Shown: positions 45,239 through 58,527 of the stretch, in pieces
Layout: every line of letters starts with the position of its first letter
How positions within the stretch are numbered: position 1 is the stretch's first letter
NCBI GenBank assembly: GCA_037043455.1
Contig: JAWPHD010000001.1
Location: 1,364,001-1,428,000 of the forward strand
Length of the DNA: 64,000 nt
DNA from: Cyrtodaria siliqua
Taxonomy: Eukaryota; Mollusca; Bivalvia; Adapedonta; Hiatellidae
Direction of reading: 5' to 3'
Translations under genes and position numbers: made by a program
Notes under the pieces: generated by a model
The model's input: only the letters and a program-made list of their open reading frames with translations
What the model was told of the DNA's origin: nothing
Database searches by the model: none

Positions 45239-46379
45239 CACAGGTTGAAGGAACGTGTTGGGACTGAAAAAAAAAATTGAAAAAAAAAAAAAAATTGAAA
45301 AAAAAATTTGAAAAAAAAGTCTGAAAAAAAAGTCTGAAATTTTTTTTTTTTTTTTTGGACTACATTTGTACACACACCTCAAAACATCAAATAAATGAAA
45401 AACTGTACACCAAAAACAATCCTACCCAAAATTCTAACCCCGTGTAAGAGATATGAACAAGGTCACTAAGAGCTCGTTGGAGACTTTTCACATCATGTGT
45501 TTCCATCCTCGATTACAAATCACACATTCAACATTTTTTCAAATCTACTTGCGAGTTCCATCAAAATATGAACATACTTTCAAAAAAAGTTTACTTCAAA
45601 CCCCAATTCCAACCAGTTTCTTTGCTACGAACATTGAAAGTCCAAAAAGAGCGAACATCACCGAGGTCGGCAGTTTACAATTAGGATTTTGAAAAATGCA
45701 CCGACACGGAAAAGCCGATAAAACTCTCATTTTAGGGATACCAGCAATATTTTTACACGGGATCGTTACAGTACGTATTCATTGATCGATTTATAGCAAT
45801 TACCTGCATTTATATCCGTCAATAGCGCCCAAAAAGACGATTCTTCTCGCGGAACGTGTAACTTTTGCCCAGGGAAGTAGATGCATTCGCACCGTCTGTC
45901 CGAGTTAGACGGTGCGAAATCCTAATTGTAAACTGCCGACCTCGGTGATGTTAGCTCTTTTTGGACTTTCAATGTTCGTAGCAAAAAAACTGGTTGGAAT
46001 TGGGGTTTGAAGTAAACTTTTTTTGAAAGTATGTTCATATTTCGATGGAACTCGCAAGTAGATTTGAAAAAATGTTGAATGTGTGATTTGTAATCGAGGA
46101 TGGAAACACATGATGTGAAAAGTCTCCAACGAGCTCTTAGTGACCTTGTTCATATCTCTTACACGGGGTTAGAATTTTGGGTAGGATTGTTTATGGTGTA
46201 CAGTTTTTCATTAATTTGATGTTTTGAGGTGTGTGTACAAATGTAGTCCAAAAAAAAAAAAAAGATTTTTTTCAGACTTTTTTTTTTCAGACTTTTTTTT
46301 CAAATTTTTTTTTTTCAAATTATTTTTTTTTCAATTTTTTTTTTCAGTTTTCAGTCCCAACACGTTCCTTCAACCTGTG
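45239..46379. mobile_element. TIR transposon (1141 bp) with about 450-bp arms and 8-bp TSD
   Basis: TGTTCACT occurs at 45231-45238 and at 46380-46387 as a direct flanking repeat. The element starts CACAGGTTGAAGGAACGTG and ends CACGTTCCTTCAACCTGTG. Arms of about 450 bp are almost identical inverted copies, including A-rich and T-rich tracts (45264-45355 and 46247-46345). About 230 bp of unique centre remain. The same 79-codon frame is read from both arms (45453-45692 + and 45905-46153 -). It has no transposase motif and is probably an arm by-product. An 8-bp TSD suggests hAT or P-type mobilisation. Confidence 0.9.
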
Positions 46380-46399
46380 TGTTCACTTAGGTGATTTGG

Positions 46400-46620
46400 T
46401 TAGGTCTATAACTGAGTTTAAGAGCTAACACTTACACCAGTGTAATTACTAACATTACCACATGTTGTCTCCCTTTACCTACTGTGTATAGGACCATTGG
46501 TTTGTATGTATTGTGTGTATATAAATGTACTTTGTATTTGACTTTGTCACTTCTTCTCTTGCACGGTAATACGATTTATGTATCTTTCTGAATAAACCTT
46601 ATCTTATCTTATCTTGTATT
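46400..46620 (+). repeat. Possible LINE 3' end with TTATC tail
   Basis: AATAAACCTTATCTTATCTT ATCTTG near 46590 is a short tandem after an AATAAA-like signal, as at 3' ends of some non-LTR elements. No coding part is visible. Confidence 0.35.
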
Positions 46621-46849
46621 TATACTTCTCTATGCTGTGAAATCCCTCTTAGTTCACTCTTAGGCTACATAATAAAATACACAAGGCGGAATTGATTGAA
46701 AATGACTGGATACACGAGACTGGATACACGAGACGCATTTATTTTCTGTCTAATGTTTGTAATCATTTAATATATTAATTAGCATGGCGCAATAAATCAT
46801 GGAGAAAGATAACATGTTTGACACCTAGAATCACCTACGTGTAATACCT

Positions 46850-47361
46850 ATACTGAAAGGAAAAAGAAACACGACACGGGAATTTCCGCTATATATTGAA
46901 TATAATGCACACTTAATTCCATATATATTCCAAGGAAATCCCAAGATGTTTAGTAAAAAAAAAAAGTTCCAGTTAGTTAGAGAAACGACACAGCTGTGAT
47001 GTTATAGACGTTTTAATCACAGTACACGTTGTAACAAGAAATACATAAATGTTGAAGTTCCATCTTGAAACATTGAGCTAGTTCAGTACTGTATTGAGCT
47101 AGTTCAGTATCTGTATTTAGCGTAAAGAGTTTGCAAAATGTTGCATTCTAAGTTTGCTCATATGCTTGAGCCAAACGCGTACTCTGTCAATAATGAAACT
47201 TTGCAGGAATACTATTTGTTGTGTTATGTGTTGTTTTAGTGTTTCTTCCGAAACGAAAGAACTTACGTAGCCGTGTACCATTCGATTAACAGCAGCATAT
47301 TGTACATACAATATATAGCGGAAATTCCCGTGTCGCGTTTCTTTTTCCTGTCAGTATATAT
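46850..47361. mobile_element. MITE family T, copy 1
   Basis: The left end has TACTGAAAGGAAAAAGAAAC then ACGACACGGGAATTTCCGC. The right end, inverted, has the same string with one or two changes. TATATATTG follows in both. The interior contains TTCCAAGGAAATCCCAAGAT, TTTTAATCACAGTACACGTT and CCATTCGATTAACAGCAGCA. It is about 510 bp without credible ORFs. Confidence 0.85.
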
Positions 47362-47689
47362 AGTGTCAAAATGACAATGTAGATAGCCAGCGGAGTGGTG
47401 GGAAGGCATATATAAAAGATACAAAATACAAATCCGAATTACAAGTCCCTTCATTGTTACTTGTTTCCCGCCTTATCGGTAGAGTGTCTGCCAACGCCGA
47501 TTCCTGGGGCTACGTTTAATCAAAACACAATCGAGAAAATGTGATTGGATGGAGGCTGCAAGTTGCAGACATAGCATGCATTGATCACAAGTGAAAAAGG
47601 ATGCAACCTGGTCATAAAAGACCGTGCAGAATCCCGCCATATAGACTGACTTACACACAGCTGGTAGCTACCATACGACCATGTTTAAT

Positions 47690-48003
47690 AGCATATGACT
47701 TTGTAAATTCCTAAATGTTGAAGTTCCGCTTTAAAACGTTTACGCATTTTAGTTCTGAATGTGAAGAGTTTGCAACAGTTTACAGTCTACGTTGGCTCAC
47801 CTGCTAGAACCAAACGCATATTCTATCACTAATGACACTTTGAAGGGATAATATTTGGTGTCTTATATGTTGTTTTAGGCGCTTTTTTTCCGAAACGAAA
47901 GGTTTATTGTAGTCATGTACCATTCGATTAACAGCAGTATATTATACATAAAATGTAATAGCGAAAATATCCGAGTGGCGTTTCTCTTTTCCATCCACTA
48001 TAT
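47690..48003. mobile_element. MITE family T, copy 2, left part missing
   Basis: AATGTTGAAGTTCCGCTTTA, ACCATTCGATTAACAGCAGT and a right end ATAGCGAAAATATCCGAGTG GCG match copy 1 from its middle onward. The left terminal repeat is absent. Confidence 0.7.
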
Positions 48004-48374
48004 AACGATTCTATATTTTCCAATGTTATGAGTTCCCTCTTAGCTCATATTTTAAAGGAAAAACATGCTACGTAATAAAATACACAAGATGAATTGATTG
48101 GAATGTCTGGCAAATCCAGACGCAAAGTTTGTAATTAAACATTGTGCTTTTAAAATATTAATTAGCTTGACACTACAAATGATGGATACTGGCGCAAATT
48201 TATAGTGTAATGTTAGACATAAAGCGTTGACATAGTACTACGAAACAAATGAAGAGACCACCCACCTTAAATCACCAACTGTATTGTTTAAATTTAAATA
48301 CGTCTGTATTAAGAGGACAACTGTGTTAAGAGTCCAATGTCGGTTTTCCTTTTAGTTGTCTATTAATACAGTGA

Positions 48375-48645
48375 TATCTTTATTAACACAGTCACGTTTT
48401 ATTGGGATGACAGTAGGTTAAGAGTGTGGTTTGGTACACCTAAGAACCTGGTTTAAACGCCCAGCTGCCTTTTTGCTACTGACGTTCCGAGGCGGTAGCC
48501 TTATTGCCAACACTTTTATGTGTGTGACGTCATATCTTGCCTTTTATTCATCTGTGTAATTAGTGTTTGTGTCACTGTGTTTTTGGCAGACCGTGATCCT
48601 TGAATGCTGCATTTCCTGTTTGACTTTTATATCTACATTTTAGCT
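48375..48645 (+). repeat. Dispersed repeat A, copy 17
   Basis: AACACAGTCACGTTTTATTG, GTTTGGTACACCTAAGAACC, CTACTGACGTTCCGAGGCGG and CTGTTTGACTTTTATATC. Confidence 0.7.
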
Positions 48646-48875
48646 GTAGTATTCCTATGATGTGAGCAATTACTCTCTCGTGTCTTGGCTGGTTTCTTTG
48701 TTTGAGACTTGGTGGTGTCAAGCCTTTTATGGTTTTGTTCGGCTTATTTATACTCCTCAAAATAAGTTATGGACCACAAAATAGAACAGTAATTATTAAT
48801 AATATTATGAATTGCATATCCTTTTATCACATAACATGGCTTCTGGGAATGCAATAAAGCCATGACTTATTTCTC

Positions 48876-48895
48876 GTAATACACTAGTGTATTAC
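48876..48895. repeat. Perfect 20-bp palindrome
   Basis: GTAATACACTAGTGTATTAC reads the same on both strands. Confidence 0.9.
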
Positions 48896-49213
48896 ACATG
48901 CAAATGAGGACCGAATCACTGTTTGTAGACAGTAAAACAATTAATCCCAATTGTTTGCATGGTATATCATACCGTACGTTCAGACGCCTTGATTATTTAT
49001 CATTATTTGAAATCTTACGTCATAAAATGAATGTTAGTAACGTTAAATTTGGTTTAAGGTGTCTCATTATTTGTAGGGCGAACGCATTTACAGCCGATAA
49101 CGTAGCGACGAAAACGACGTCATGATTTGTCTTACAAATTGCCGCCATATTTAAGGAAAATTGACAAAATTAAAGTGAAACTATCACGTCGTAGGTGTGT
49201 TATGTGATAAACA

Positions 49214-49357
49214 GAATCTTACATTCGTGACTGTGTATTATGGACTTTAATAAACTCGTTGGATAAAAAGATAGGATACTCGGCAAGAGCCTCGTATCCT
49301 ATCATTTCATCAAACTCGTTTATTAAAATCAATAGTACAGTCACTCACGTAAGATCC
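49214..49357. repeat. Inverted-repeat element, about 65-bp imperfect arms
   Basis: AATCTTACATTCGTGACTGT pairs with ACAGTCACTCACGTAAGATC. TTTAATAAACTCGTT pairs with AAACTCGTTTATTAAA, and ATAGGATAC with GTATCCTAT. It is about 144 bp long. Confidence 0.75.
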
Positions 49358-49399
49358 TCTATATAAAAAGTTAATACATGTATGTAGCGTAACAGTTGT

Positions 49400-50285
49400 A
49401 AGCTTTAAAAATTGACCAAGTCAAAACTGGTCCTTAAATTGTTAATGTGTATATATATATACTGCTCTACTCAACGGCAGCTGTATAAGTTCGTCTCGCT
49501 TTAATGATCGATTGATTCGGTATTATAAACAATGTCATCACCGGGCTTCCTATGTGTACGCCAGCAATAGTTGTTGTATTGATTCTGAAAGCATGCCAAC
49601 AATTGTGTCTTCAAATTGTCTATAAATCGTTTTGATCTGATAGTGTGAGCTCCCTTGACGTTTCATATTTCAATGGTGTTGTGCAAATATTCTGTCGATA
49701 ATGTTTATCAATTCAGTGTTAACATAAAAAAAAAAGTGTTATGCTAATATACATAATACTCGTTTTAATTGTTAATGCATTATTGAACTGAACTTCAGAA
49801 ATACAAGTGCAAGAAACAATGATAAATTAATAAAGTATTCATAAGGACGATTCGGTATTGGAAAGGCATTGGAACAGTGAATAATGTGCAACATAAAAAA
49901 CATGTTTTGGCTGTTGTAATAACTGCTACTGTTGAACGGATTCAAACATGTAAACAATGACATGTTTTCTTAATTTGAAATGTTACGCAAATAGGCAGAT
50001 GCGAACTAAAAACATGGGTGTGTTATTTAAAATGGCATGATGCTTTTACTTTTTAAGGCATACCATAAATTAACATCATGGCATCAATTAAACTGTCAAC
50101 TACTGGCGCGAGTAGTTGAAGGTTTGCGTTTATTGTAATTGTATGTTATGACAAGTCAGGTACTGCATTGGAAGAGTATATATGATGCGAGGGTTTGTCA
50201 GACATATTGCCTTCGCTATATCTATTTTATTTAGGAATAGATGCAATCTGGAAGAATTATGGTCGCTATCCAAATACAAATATAT
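49400..50285. other. Left flank of the 44-bp array, no gene
   Basis: AT-rich. Part of it (49721-49845) reappears inside the array at 51213-51309. Confidence 0.5.
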
Positions 50286-50289
50286 ATAA

Positions 50290-53200
50290 CAACCAATCAA
50301 CAATTCCAATGACAAAGCAATATACCAGTGTTCCAGATAATGAACAATACCAATTGCAAAGAAAAATTTCACGTTCTAGCTAATCAATAATAACAACAAT
50401 TAAGCAATATACACATGTTCGATCTAATCAACAATATCAACGATAAAAATATACACTTGTTCAAGTTAATCAACAATATCAACGACAAAGCAATATACAC
50501 ATGTTCCAGTTAATCAACAATATCAATGACAAAGCAATATACACATGTTTCAGTTGATCAACAATATCAACGAGAAAGCAATGTATACATGTTCCAGTTA
50601 ATCAACAATATCAAAGACAAAGCAATATACGCATTTTACAGCCTATCAACAATACCGATGACAAAGCAATATACACGTGTTCCACTTAATCAACAATACC
50701 AATGACAAAGTAATATACACATGTTCCAGTTAATCAACCATATCAATGACAAAACAATATACACATGTTCCAACTAATCAACAATATTAACGACAAAGCA
50801 ATATACACATGTTCCAGCTAATCAACAATATCAATGACAAAGCAATATACACATGTTCCAGTTAATCAACAATATCAATGACAAAGCAATATACACATGT
50901 TTCAGTTGATCAACAATATCAACGAGAAAGCAATGTATACATGTTCCTGTTAATCAACAATATCAAAGACAAAGCAATATACGCATTTTACAGCCTATCA
51001 ACAATACCGATGACAAAGCAATATACACGTGTTCCACTTAATCAGCAATACCAATGACAAAGTAATATACACATGTTCCAGTTAATCAACAATATCAATG
51101 ACAAAACAATATACACATGTTCCAACTAATCAACAATATTAACGACAAAGCAATATACACATGTTCCAGCTAATCAACAATATCAATGACAAAGCAATAT
51201 ACACATGTTCCAGTTAACATAAAGAAAACAAGTGTTATGCTAATATACATAATACTTAAGAAATACAAGTGCAAGAAACAATGATCAATTAATAAATTAT
51301 TCATAAGTTCCAGCTAATCAACAATATCAACGACAAAGCAATATACACATGTTCCAGCTAATCAACAATATCAATAAAAGATCAATATATACATGTTCCA
51401 GTTAATCAACAAAATCAATGACAAAGCAATATACTCATGTTCCAGTGAATCAACAATATCAATGACAAAGCAATATACACATGTTCCAGCCAATCAACAG
51501 TATCAATGACAAACCAATGTACACATGTTCCAGCTAATCAACAATATCAATGACAAAGCAATATACAAATGTTCTAGCTAATCAACAATATCAATGACAA
51601 AGCAATATACACATGTTCCAGCTAATTAACAATATCAATGACAAAACAATATACACGAGTTCCAGCTAATCAACAATATCAACGACAAAGCAATATACAC
51701 AAGTACCAGCCAATCAACAATATCAACGACAAAGCAATATACACATGTTCCAGCCAGTAAAAAATATCAACGACAAAGCAATATACACATAATCCAGTTA
51801 ATCAGCAATATCAATGACAAAGCAATATACACGAGTTCCAGCTAATCAACAATATCAACGACAAAGCAATATACACAAGTTCCAGCCAATCAACAATATC
51901 AACGACAAAGCAATATACACATGTTCCAGCCAATCAACAATATCAATGACAAAGCAATATACACATGCTCCAGCTAATCAACAAGACCACTGACAAAGCA
52001 ATATACACATGTTCCACCTAATCAACAATATCAAAGACATAGCAATATACACATGTTCCAGCTAATCAACAATATCAACAAAAGGCAATATTTACATGTT
52101 CCAGCCGATCACCAATATCAATGATAAAGCAATATACACATGTTTCAGTTAATCAACAATATCAATGACAAAGCAATATACACATGTTCCAGCTAATCAA
52201 CAATATCAATGACAAAGCAATATACACATGTTTCAGCTAGTCAACAATACCATTGACAAAGCAATACACATAATTATGTTCCAGCTAATCAACTATATCA
52301 ATGACAAAGCAATATACACATGTTCCAGATAATCAACAATATCAGTCACAAAGCCATAAACACATGCTAATCAACAATATCAATGACAAAGCAATATACA
52401 CGTGTTCCAATTAATCGACAATATCGACGACAAGGCAATATACACATGTTCCAGACAATCATTAAAATCAATGACAAAGCAATATACACATGTTCCAGTT
52501 ATTCAACAATAAGAATGACAAAGCAATATACACATGTTTCAGCTAATCATCAATACCAATTACAAATCAATATACAAATGTTCCAGCTAATCAACAATAT
52601 CAATGACAAAGCAATATACACATCTTCCAGTTAATCAACAATATCAATGACAAAGCAATATACAGTGGTTCCAGTTAATCAATAATATCAACGACAAAGC
52701 AATATTATCATGATCCAGTTAATCAACAAAATCAGTGACGAAGCAATATACACATGTTCCAGCTAATCAACAATATCAACGGCAAAGCAATATAGACCTG
52801 TTCCAGATAATCAAAGATATCAACGACAAAGAAATATACACATGCTCTAGCTAATCAACAAACCCAATAACAAAGCAATATACACATGTTCTAGCTAATC
52901 AACCATATCAACGACAAAGCAATATGAACATGTTCCGGTCAATCAACAATACCAATGACAAAGCAATATACTAATGTTCCAGCTAATCTACAATACCAAT
53001 GACAAAGCAATATACACATGTTCCAACTATTCAACAATATCAATGACAAAGGAATATACACATGTTCTAGCTAATCAACAATATCACTGACAAAGCAATA
53101 TACACATGTTCTAGCTAATCAACATTAGCAATGACAACGCAATATACACATGTTCTACCTAATCAACAATATCATTGACAAATCAATATACACATGTTCT

Positions 53201-55165
53201 AGCTAATAAACAATATCAATGACAAATCAATAAACACATATCCCATCTAATCAACAATATCAATGACAAAGGAATATACACATGTTCTAGCTAATCAACA
53301 ATATCACTGACAAAGCAATATACACATGTTCTAGCTAATCAACATTAGCAATGACAACGCAATATACACATGTTCTACCTAATCAACAATATCATTGACA
53401 AATCAATATACACATGTTCTAGCTAATAAACAATATCAATGACAAATCAATAAACACATATCCCATCTAATCAACAATATCAATGACAAAGCAATATACA
53501 CATGTTCCAACTAGTCAACAATATCAATGACAAAGCAATGTACACATTTTCCAGCTAATCAACAATATCAACGACATATCATTATACACATGTTCCGGAA
53601 AATCAATAATACCAACAACAAAGCAATATACACAAGTTCCAGCTAATCAACAATATCAATGACAAAGCAATATACACATGTTCCAGCTAATCAACAATAT
53701 CAATGACAAAGCAATATACACATGTTACAGCTAATCAATAATACCAACAACAAAGCAATATACACAAGTTCCAGCTAATCAACAATATCAATGACAAAGC
53801 AATATACACATGTTCCAGCTAATCAACAATATCAATGACAAAGCAATATACGCATGTTCCAGCTAACCAACAATATCAATGACAAAGCAATATACACATG
53901 TTCCAGCTAATCAACAATATCAATGACAAAGCAATATACACATGTTCCAGCTAATCAACAATATCAATGACAAAGCAATATACACATGTTCCAGCTAATC
54001 AACAATATCAATGACAAAGCAATATACACATGTTCCAGCTAACCAACAATATCAATGACAAAGCAATATACGCATGTTACAGCTAATCAATAATACCAAC
54101 AACAAAGCCATATACACAAGTTCCAGCTAATCAACAATATCAATGACAAAGCAATATACACATGTTCCCGCTAATCAACAATATCAATGACAAAGCAATA
54201 TACGCATGTTCCAGCTAACCAACAATATCAATGACAAAGCAATATACACATGTTCCAGCTGATCAACAATATCAACAACAAAGCAATATACACATGTTCC
54301 AGCTAATCAACAATATCAATAACAAAGCAATATACACATGTTCTATCAAATCAACAATATCAACAACGAAGCAATATACACATGTTCCAGATAATCAACA
54401 ATATCAACAACAAAGCAATATACACATGTTCTAGCTAATCAACAATATCAACAACGAAGCAATATACACATGTTCCAGATAATCAACAATATCAACAACG
54501 AAGCAATATACACATGTTCCAGATAATCAACAATATCAACAACAAAGCAATATACACATGTTCTAGCAAATCAACAATATCAACAACGAAGCAATATACA
54601 CATGTTCCAGATAATCAACAATATCAACAACAAAGCATTATACACATGTTCTAGCTAATCAACAATATCAACAACGAAGCAATATACACATGTTCCAGAT
54701 AATCAACAATATCAACAACGAAGCAATATACACATGTTCCAGATAATCAACAATATCAATAACAAAGTAATATACACATGTTCTATGAAATCAACAATAT
54801 CAACAACGAAGCAATATACACATGTTCCAGATAATCAACAATATCAACAGCAAAGCAATATACACATGTTCTAGCTAATCATCAATGTCGATAACAAAGC
54901 AATATCACATGTCACAGCTAATCAACAATATCAATAACAAAGCAATATACACATGTTCTAGCAAATCAACAATATCATTAACGAAGCAATATACACATGT
55001 TCTAGCTAATCAACAATGTCAACAACAAAGCAATATACACATGTTCTAGCTAATCAACAATGTATATAACAAAGCAATATACACATGTTCCAGCTAATCA
55101 ACAATGTCAATATCAAAGCAATATACACATGTTCCAGCTAATCAACATTGTCATACTGCAAAGAA
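50290..55165 (+). repeat. 44-bp satellite, main block (about 110 copies)
   Basis: The unit is about CAATATACACATGTTCCAGC TAATCAACAATATCAATGAC AAAG. Variants (GACAAAG, AACAAAG, CAACGAAG; CCAGCTAATC, CTAGCTAATC, CCAGATAATC) are clustered, and multi-unit blocks repeat. ORFs such as 52383-52634 are by-products. Confidence 0.97.
51213..51309 (+). repeat. Copy of array flank inside the array
   Basis: GTTAACATAAAGAAAACAAG, GTGTTATGCTAATATACATA and AATACAAGTGCAAGAAACAA match 49721-49845 with an internal deletion of about 35 bp. Confidence 0.9.
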
Positions 55166-55747
55166 AATTCTCAGGATTTCATTGGTCAATGCGCCGTAGA
55201 CATGAGCCCATGTCTACGTCTCGAGACGTGAACATAGGACGAACCCCATTACTCAAATACACAAAAACAAAATTGCGACGATAACGTTGCCGATTCGTTT
55301 TGGAAACCGCCGATTGTTTCCTTCCTATCGCTTTTCTGCGCTTTCCACTATGTGTAAAAGTCTGAAATAATCGTAAGCGTATTTTTTTTGGCAATTTTAC
55401 AGATAATAAAACATTAACATAGTGACAAAATACGTTTATTTTATTAAAAATCCGCTAAATTTAACGACGTTAGAGCGATGACGTCACGAAAGTAAACAAC
55501 GTCTAGTTTGAGGCACGTTACGGAAAAATTGGCGCAATAAAAATGAAATCGTGTGTTTGGCTTTTTTTCTTAAATAAATGGTTACAATTTTGAAGTATGA
55601 CAAATTCGTTATTAGGATTCTTGACAGGGAACATGGGCTCACATTCCCTGCCTGGAAGTATATATTCCCCCTCGCCTAACGGCTCGGGTGAATATAATTT
55701 CCAGGCAGGGAATGTGAGCCCATGTCCCCTGTCAAGAATCCTAATAA
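55166..55747. other. Insertion splitting the 44-bp array
   Basis: Unique DNA between array blocks. It holds two near-adjacent palindromes (GTAGACATGAGCCCATGTCT AC at 55196-55217 and CGTCTCGAGACG at 55217-55228) and, at its right end, foldback 2. No gene. Confidence 0.7.
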
Positions 55748-55748
55748 C
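55608..55748. repeat. Foldback 2, about 58-bp arms
   Basis: GTTATTAGGATTCTTGACAG at the left is matched by CTGTCAAGAATCCTAATAAC at the right. Arms continue through CATGGGCTCACATTCCCTGC / GCAGGGAATGTGAGCCCATG. The loop is about 23 bases with CCTCGCC and GGCTCGGG. Confidence 0.95.
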
Positions 55749-55749
55749 T

Positions 55750-56815
55750 AATAATATCAACGGCAAAGCAATAAACACATGTTCCAGCTAATCAACAATA
55801 TCAATGACGAAGCAATATACACATGTTCTAGCTAATCAACAATATCAACAACAAAGCAATATACACATGTTCTAGCTAATCAACAATATCAACAACAAAG
55901 CAATATACACATGTTCTGGCTAATCAACAATATCAACAACATAGCAATATACACATGTTCTAGCTAATCAACAATATCAACAACAGAGTAATATACACGT
56001 ATTCTAGTTAATCAACAATATCAACAACAAAGCAATATACACATGTTCTGGCTAATCAACAATATCAACAACAGAGTAATATACACGTATTCTAGTTAAT
56101 CAACAATATCAACAACAAAGCAATATACACATGTTCTAGCTAATCAACAATATCAACAACAGAGTAATATACACGTATTCTAGTTAATCAACAATATCAA
56201 CAACAAAGCAATATACACATGTTCTGGCTAATCAACAATATCAACAACAAAGCAATATACACATGTTCTGGCTAATCAACAATATCAACAACAGAGTAAT
56301 ATACACGTATTCTAGTTAATCAACAATATCAACAACAAAGCAATATACACATGTTCTAGCTAATCAACAATATCAACAACAGAGTAATATACACGTATTC
56401 TAGTTAATCAACAATATCAACAACAAAGCAATATACACATGTTCTGGCTAATCAACAATATCAACAACAAAGCAATATACACATGTTCTAGCCAATCAAC
56501 AATATCAACAACAAAGCAACATACACATGTTCTAGCTAATCAACAATATCAACAACAAAGTAATATACACATGTTCTAGCTAATCAACAATATCAACAAC
56601 AAAGCAATATACACATGTTCTAGCTAATCAACAATATCAACAACAAAGCAATATAAACATGTTCTAGCTAATCAACAATATCAACAACAAAGTAATATAC
56701 ACATGTTCTAGCTAATCAACAATATCAACAACAAAGTAATATACACATGTTCTAGCTAATCAACAATATCAACAACAAAGCAATATACATATGTTCCGGC
56801 TAATCACAATATAAA
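55750..56815 (+). repeat. 44-bp satellite, right block
   Basis: Same unit with AACAACAAAG and TTCTAGCTAATC or TTCTGGCTAATC variants. A GAGTAATATACACGTATTCT variant recurs at regular steps, so a 2-3 unit block is repeated. Confidence 0.95.
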
Positions 56816-56879
56816 TAACAAACATATATGATTATGTTGAGATAGCTAAAACGTGTACATTATCCCCAATAGGTGTGCC

Positions 56880-57360
56880 TATATATACAGAAAGGAAAAA
56901 GAAACGCAGGGTGCGTATTTCCGCTATATATTGCATATACTGCACACTTAGTTCCATATATATTCCAAGGAAATCCCAAGATGTTTTTTAAAAAAAAAAA
57001 AAGTGCAGTTAGTTAGAGAAAGGACACATCTGTGATGTTGTAGACGTTTTAATCACAGTACACGTTGAAACAAGAAATTCATAAATGCTGAAATTGAGCC
57101 ATTTCAGTACTGTATTTAATGTTAAGTGATTGCAACATTTAAAGCCTAAGTTTGCTCACCTGCTTGAGCCAAATGCGCATTCTGACGATAATGAAACTTT
57201 AAAGGGGTAACCATTGGTGTGTTCAGTGCTGTTTAAACCTTCTTTCTAAAAGGACAGGCCTAATGTCGCCCTGTACCATTCGATTAGCAGTAGCATATTA
57301 AACATACAATATATAGCGGAAATACGCACCCTGTGTTTCTTTTTCCTTTCAGTATATATT
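56880..57360. mobile_element. MITE family T, copy 3
   Basis: The left end is ACAGAAAGGAAAAAGAAACG then CAGGGTGCGTATTTCCGC. The right end is its inverse with one change. The interior matches copy 1 (GGAAATCCCAAGATGTTT, TTTTAATCACAGTACACGTT, GTACCATTCGATTAGCAGTA). Confidence 0.85.
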
Positions 57361-58527
57361 AAATCCAAAACACCCCCATGTAGATACATAAATGAACAAA
57401 CACTCTTCTCTGAACTTCTTCATATTTTATTTCCAAAGCATTTGCACTTTACTGATATATATATACAACTCAATATTGCTAAGTACCACCTAAGAAAATG
57501 TCAATAATTTTCTCATCGTTTTGTGTATCCACGGTTAAACTGAAAAATAATAAGTTTAAATCGTCTGCTCTGAGTGCATGAACAAATTGAAAATCTTTAA
57601 AGTCGATGTGTTTTATTAGAAAACAAGTATCCCACTTTATACCACTTATATAACTGGGTACTTAGGCAATTTGTTAGGTACTTTGAATTAGTGCAGCTTT
57701 CGATGTTCCTAATTCTAAAACATGCCTAATAAAGTTATGTTGACATCATGCTTCTACAAATGCGTTTGCAAAAGAACTGTTCGAAATGCTGAATTACAGC
57801 TAAATGACCTTCAAACGAGATTCAATTGAAAGGGAGATAATTTAGGATTATCCATGTTTCATTTTATCATAGGTGGAACATGTGCAATAAATGGGTCAAA
57901 CGTTTATGGGTTTGTTTTTATCATTTCCGGATAATCTTAAGAAGTGTATCTCTTTAAGCGGACTTTTATTCATGTTATGTGTTTTATCAGCACATTTCAT
58001 GTTTTCATATAAAAGGAGGGTAACAACAATTAAACAAAAACAGCATATTTTACAAACTATGGGTCAAAACAAAATACTTACCACACAAGTATTCTAAAAT
58101 ATATATATAAACTAAGGAAATAAGTTAAGAAACAAACTTGATAAATTAAGACTTTTGATCAGTGGATATGTTCACCATATTCAACATTCACTTTGATACG
58201 TCAAGAAAATAGACGGAAATAGAAAGCTATCAAGATTGTGGAAAGTTCAAAACCATACACGTACATATTTTATCTACGTTTCGACTAAGGAAGTTACCAG
58301 CGGGCATGCATATGACGACAACACCACACAACCGTAAACAAAGAGTGTCCTATTATTTAAACAGAACACCATGATTGGAGGAATTTAAGAGAGTTAAACG
58401 TCATCTTAATTTAAAATTTCGCATACATTTGTATTATTTGCCCTTGGCAGATTTTTGTTGTTAGCGTATAAACCACAATCGTGATAAACGCCCAATGCCA
58501 CCTTTGTATTGTTTGCTACCACGTTTA
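57361..58527. other. No gene recognised
   Basis: A 68-codon ORF at 57891-58097 has a hydrophobic centre but no known motif. Nothing else supported. Confidence 0.4.
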
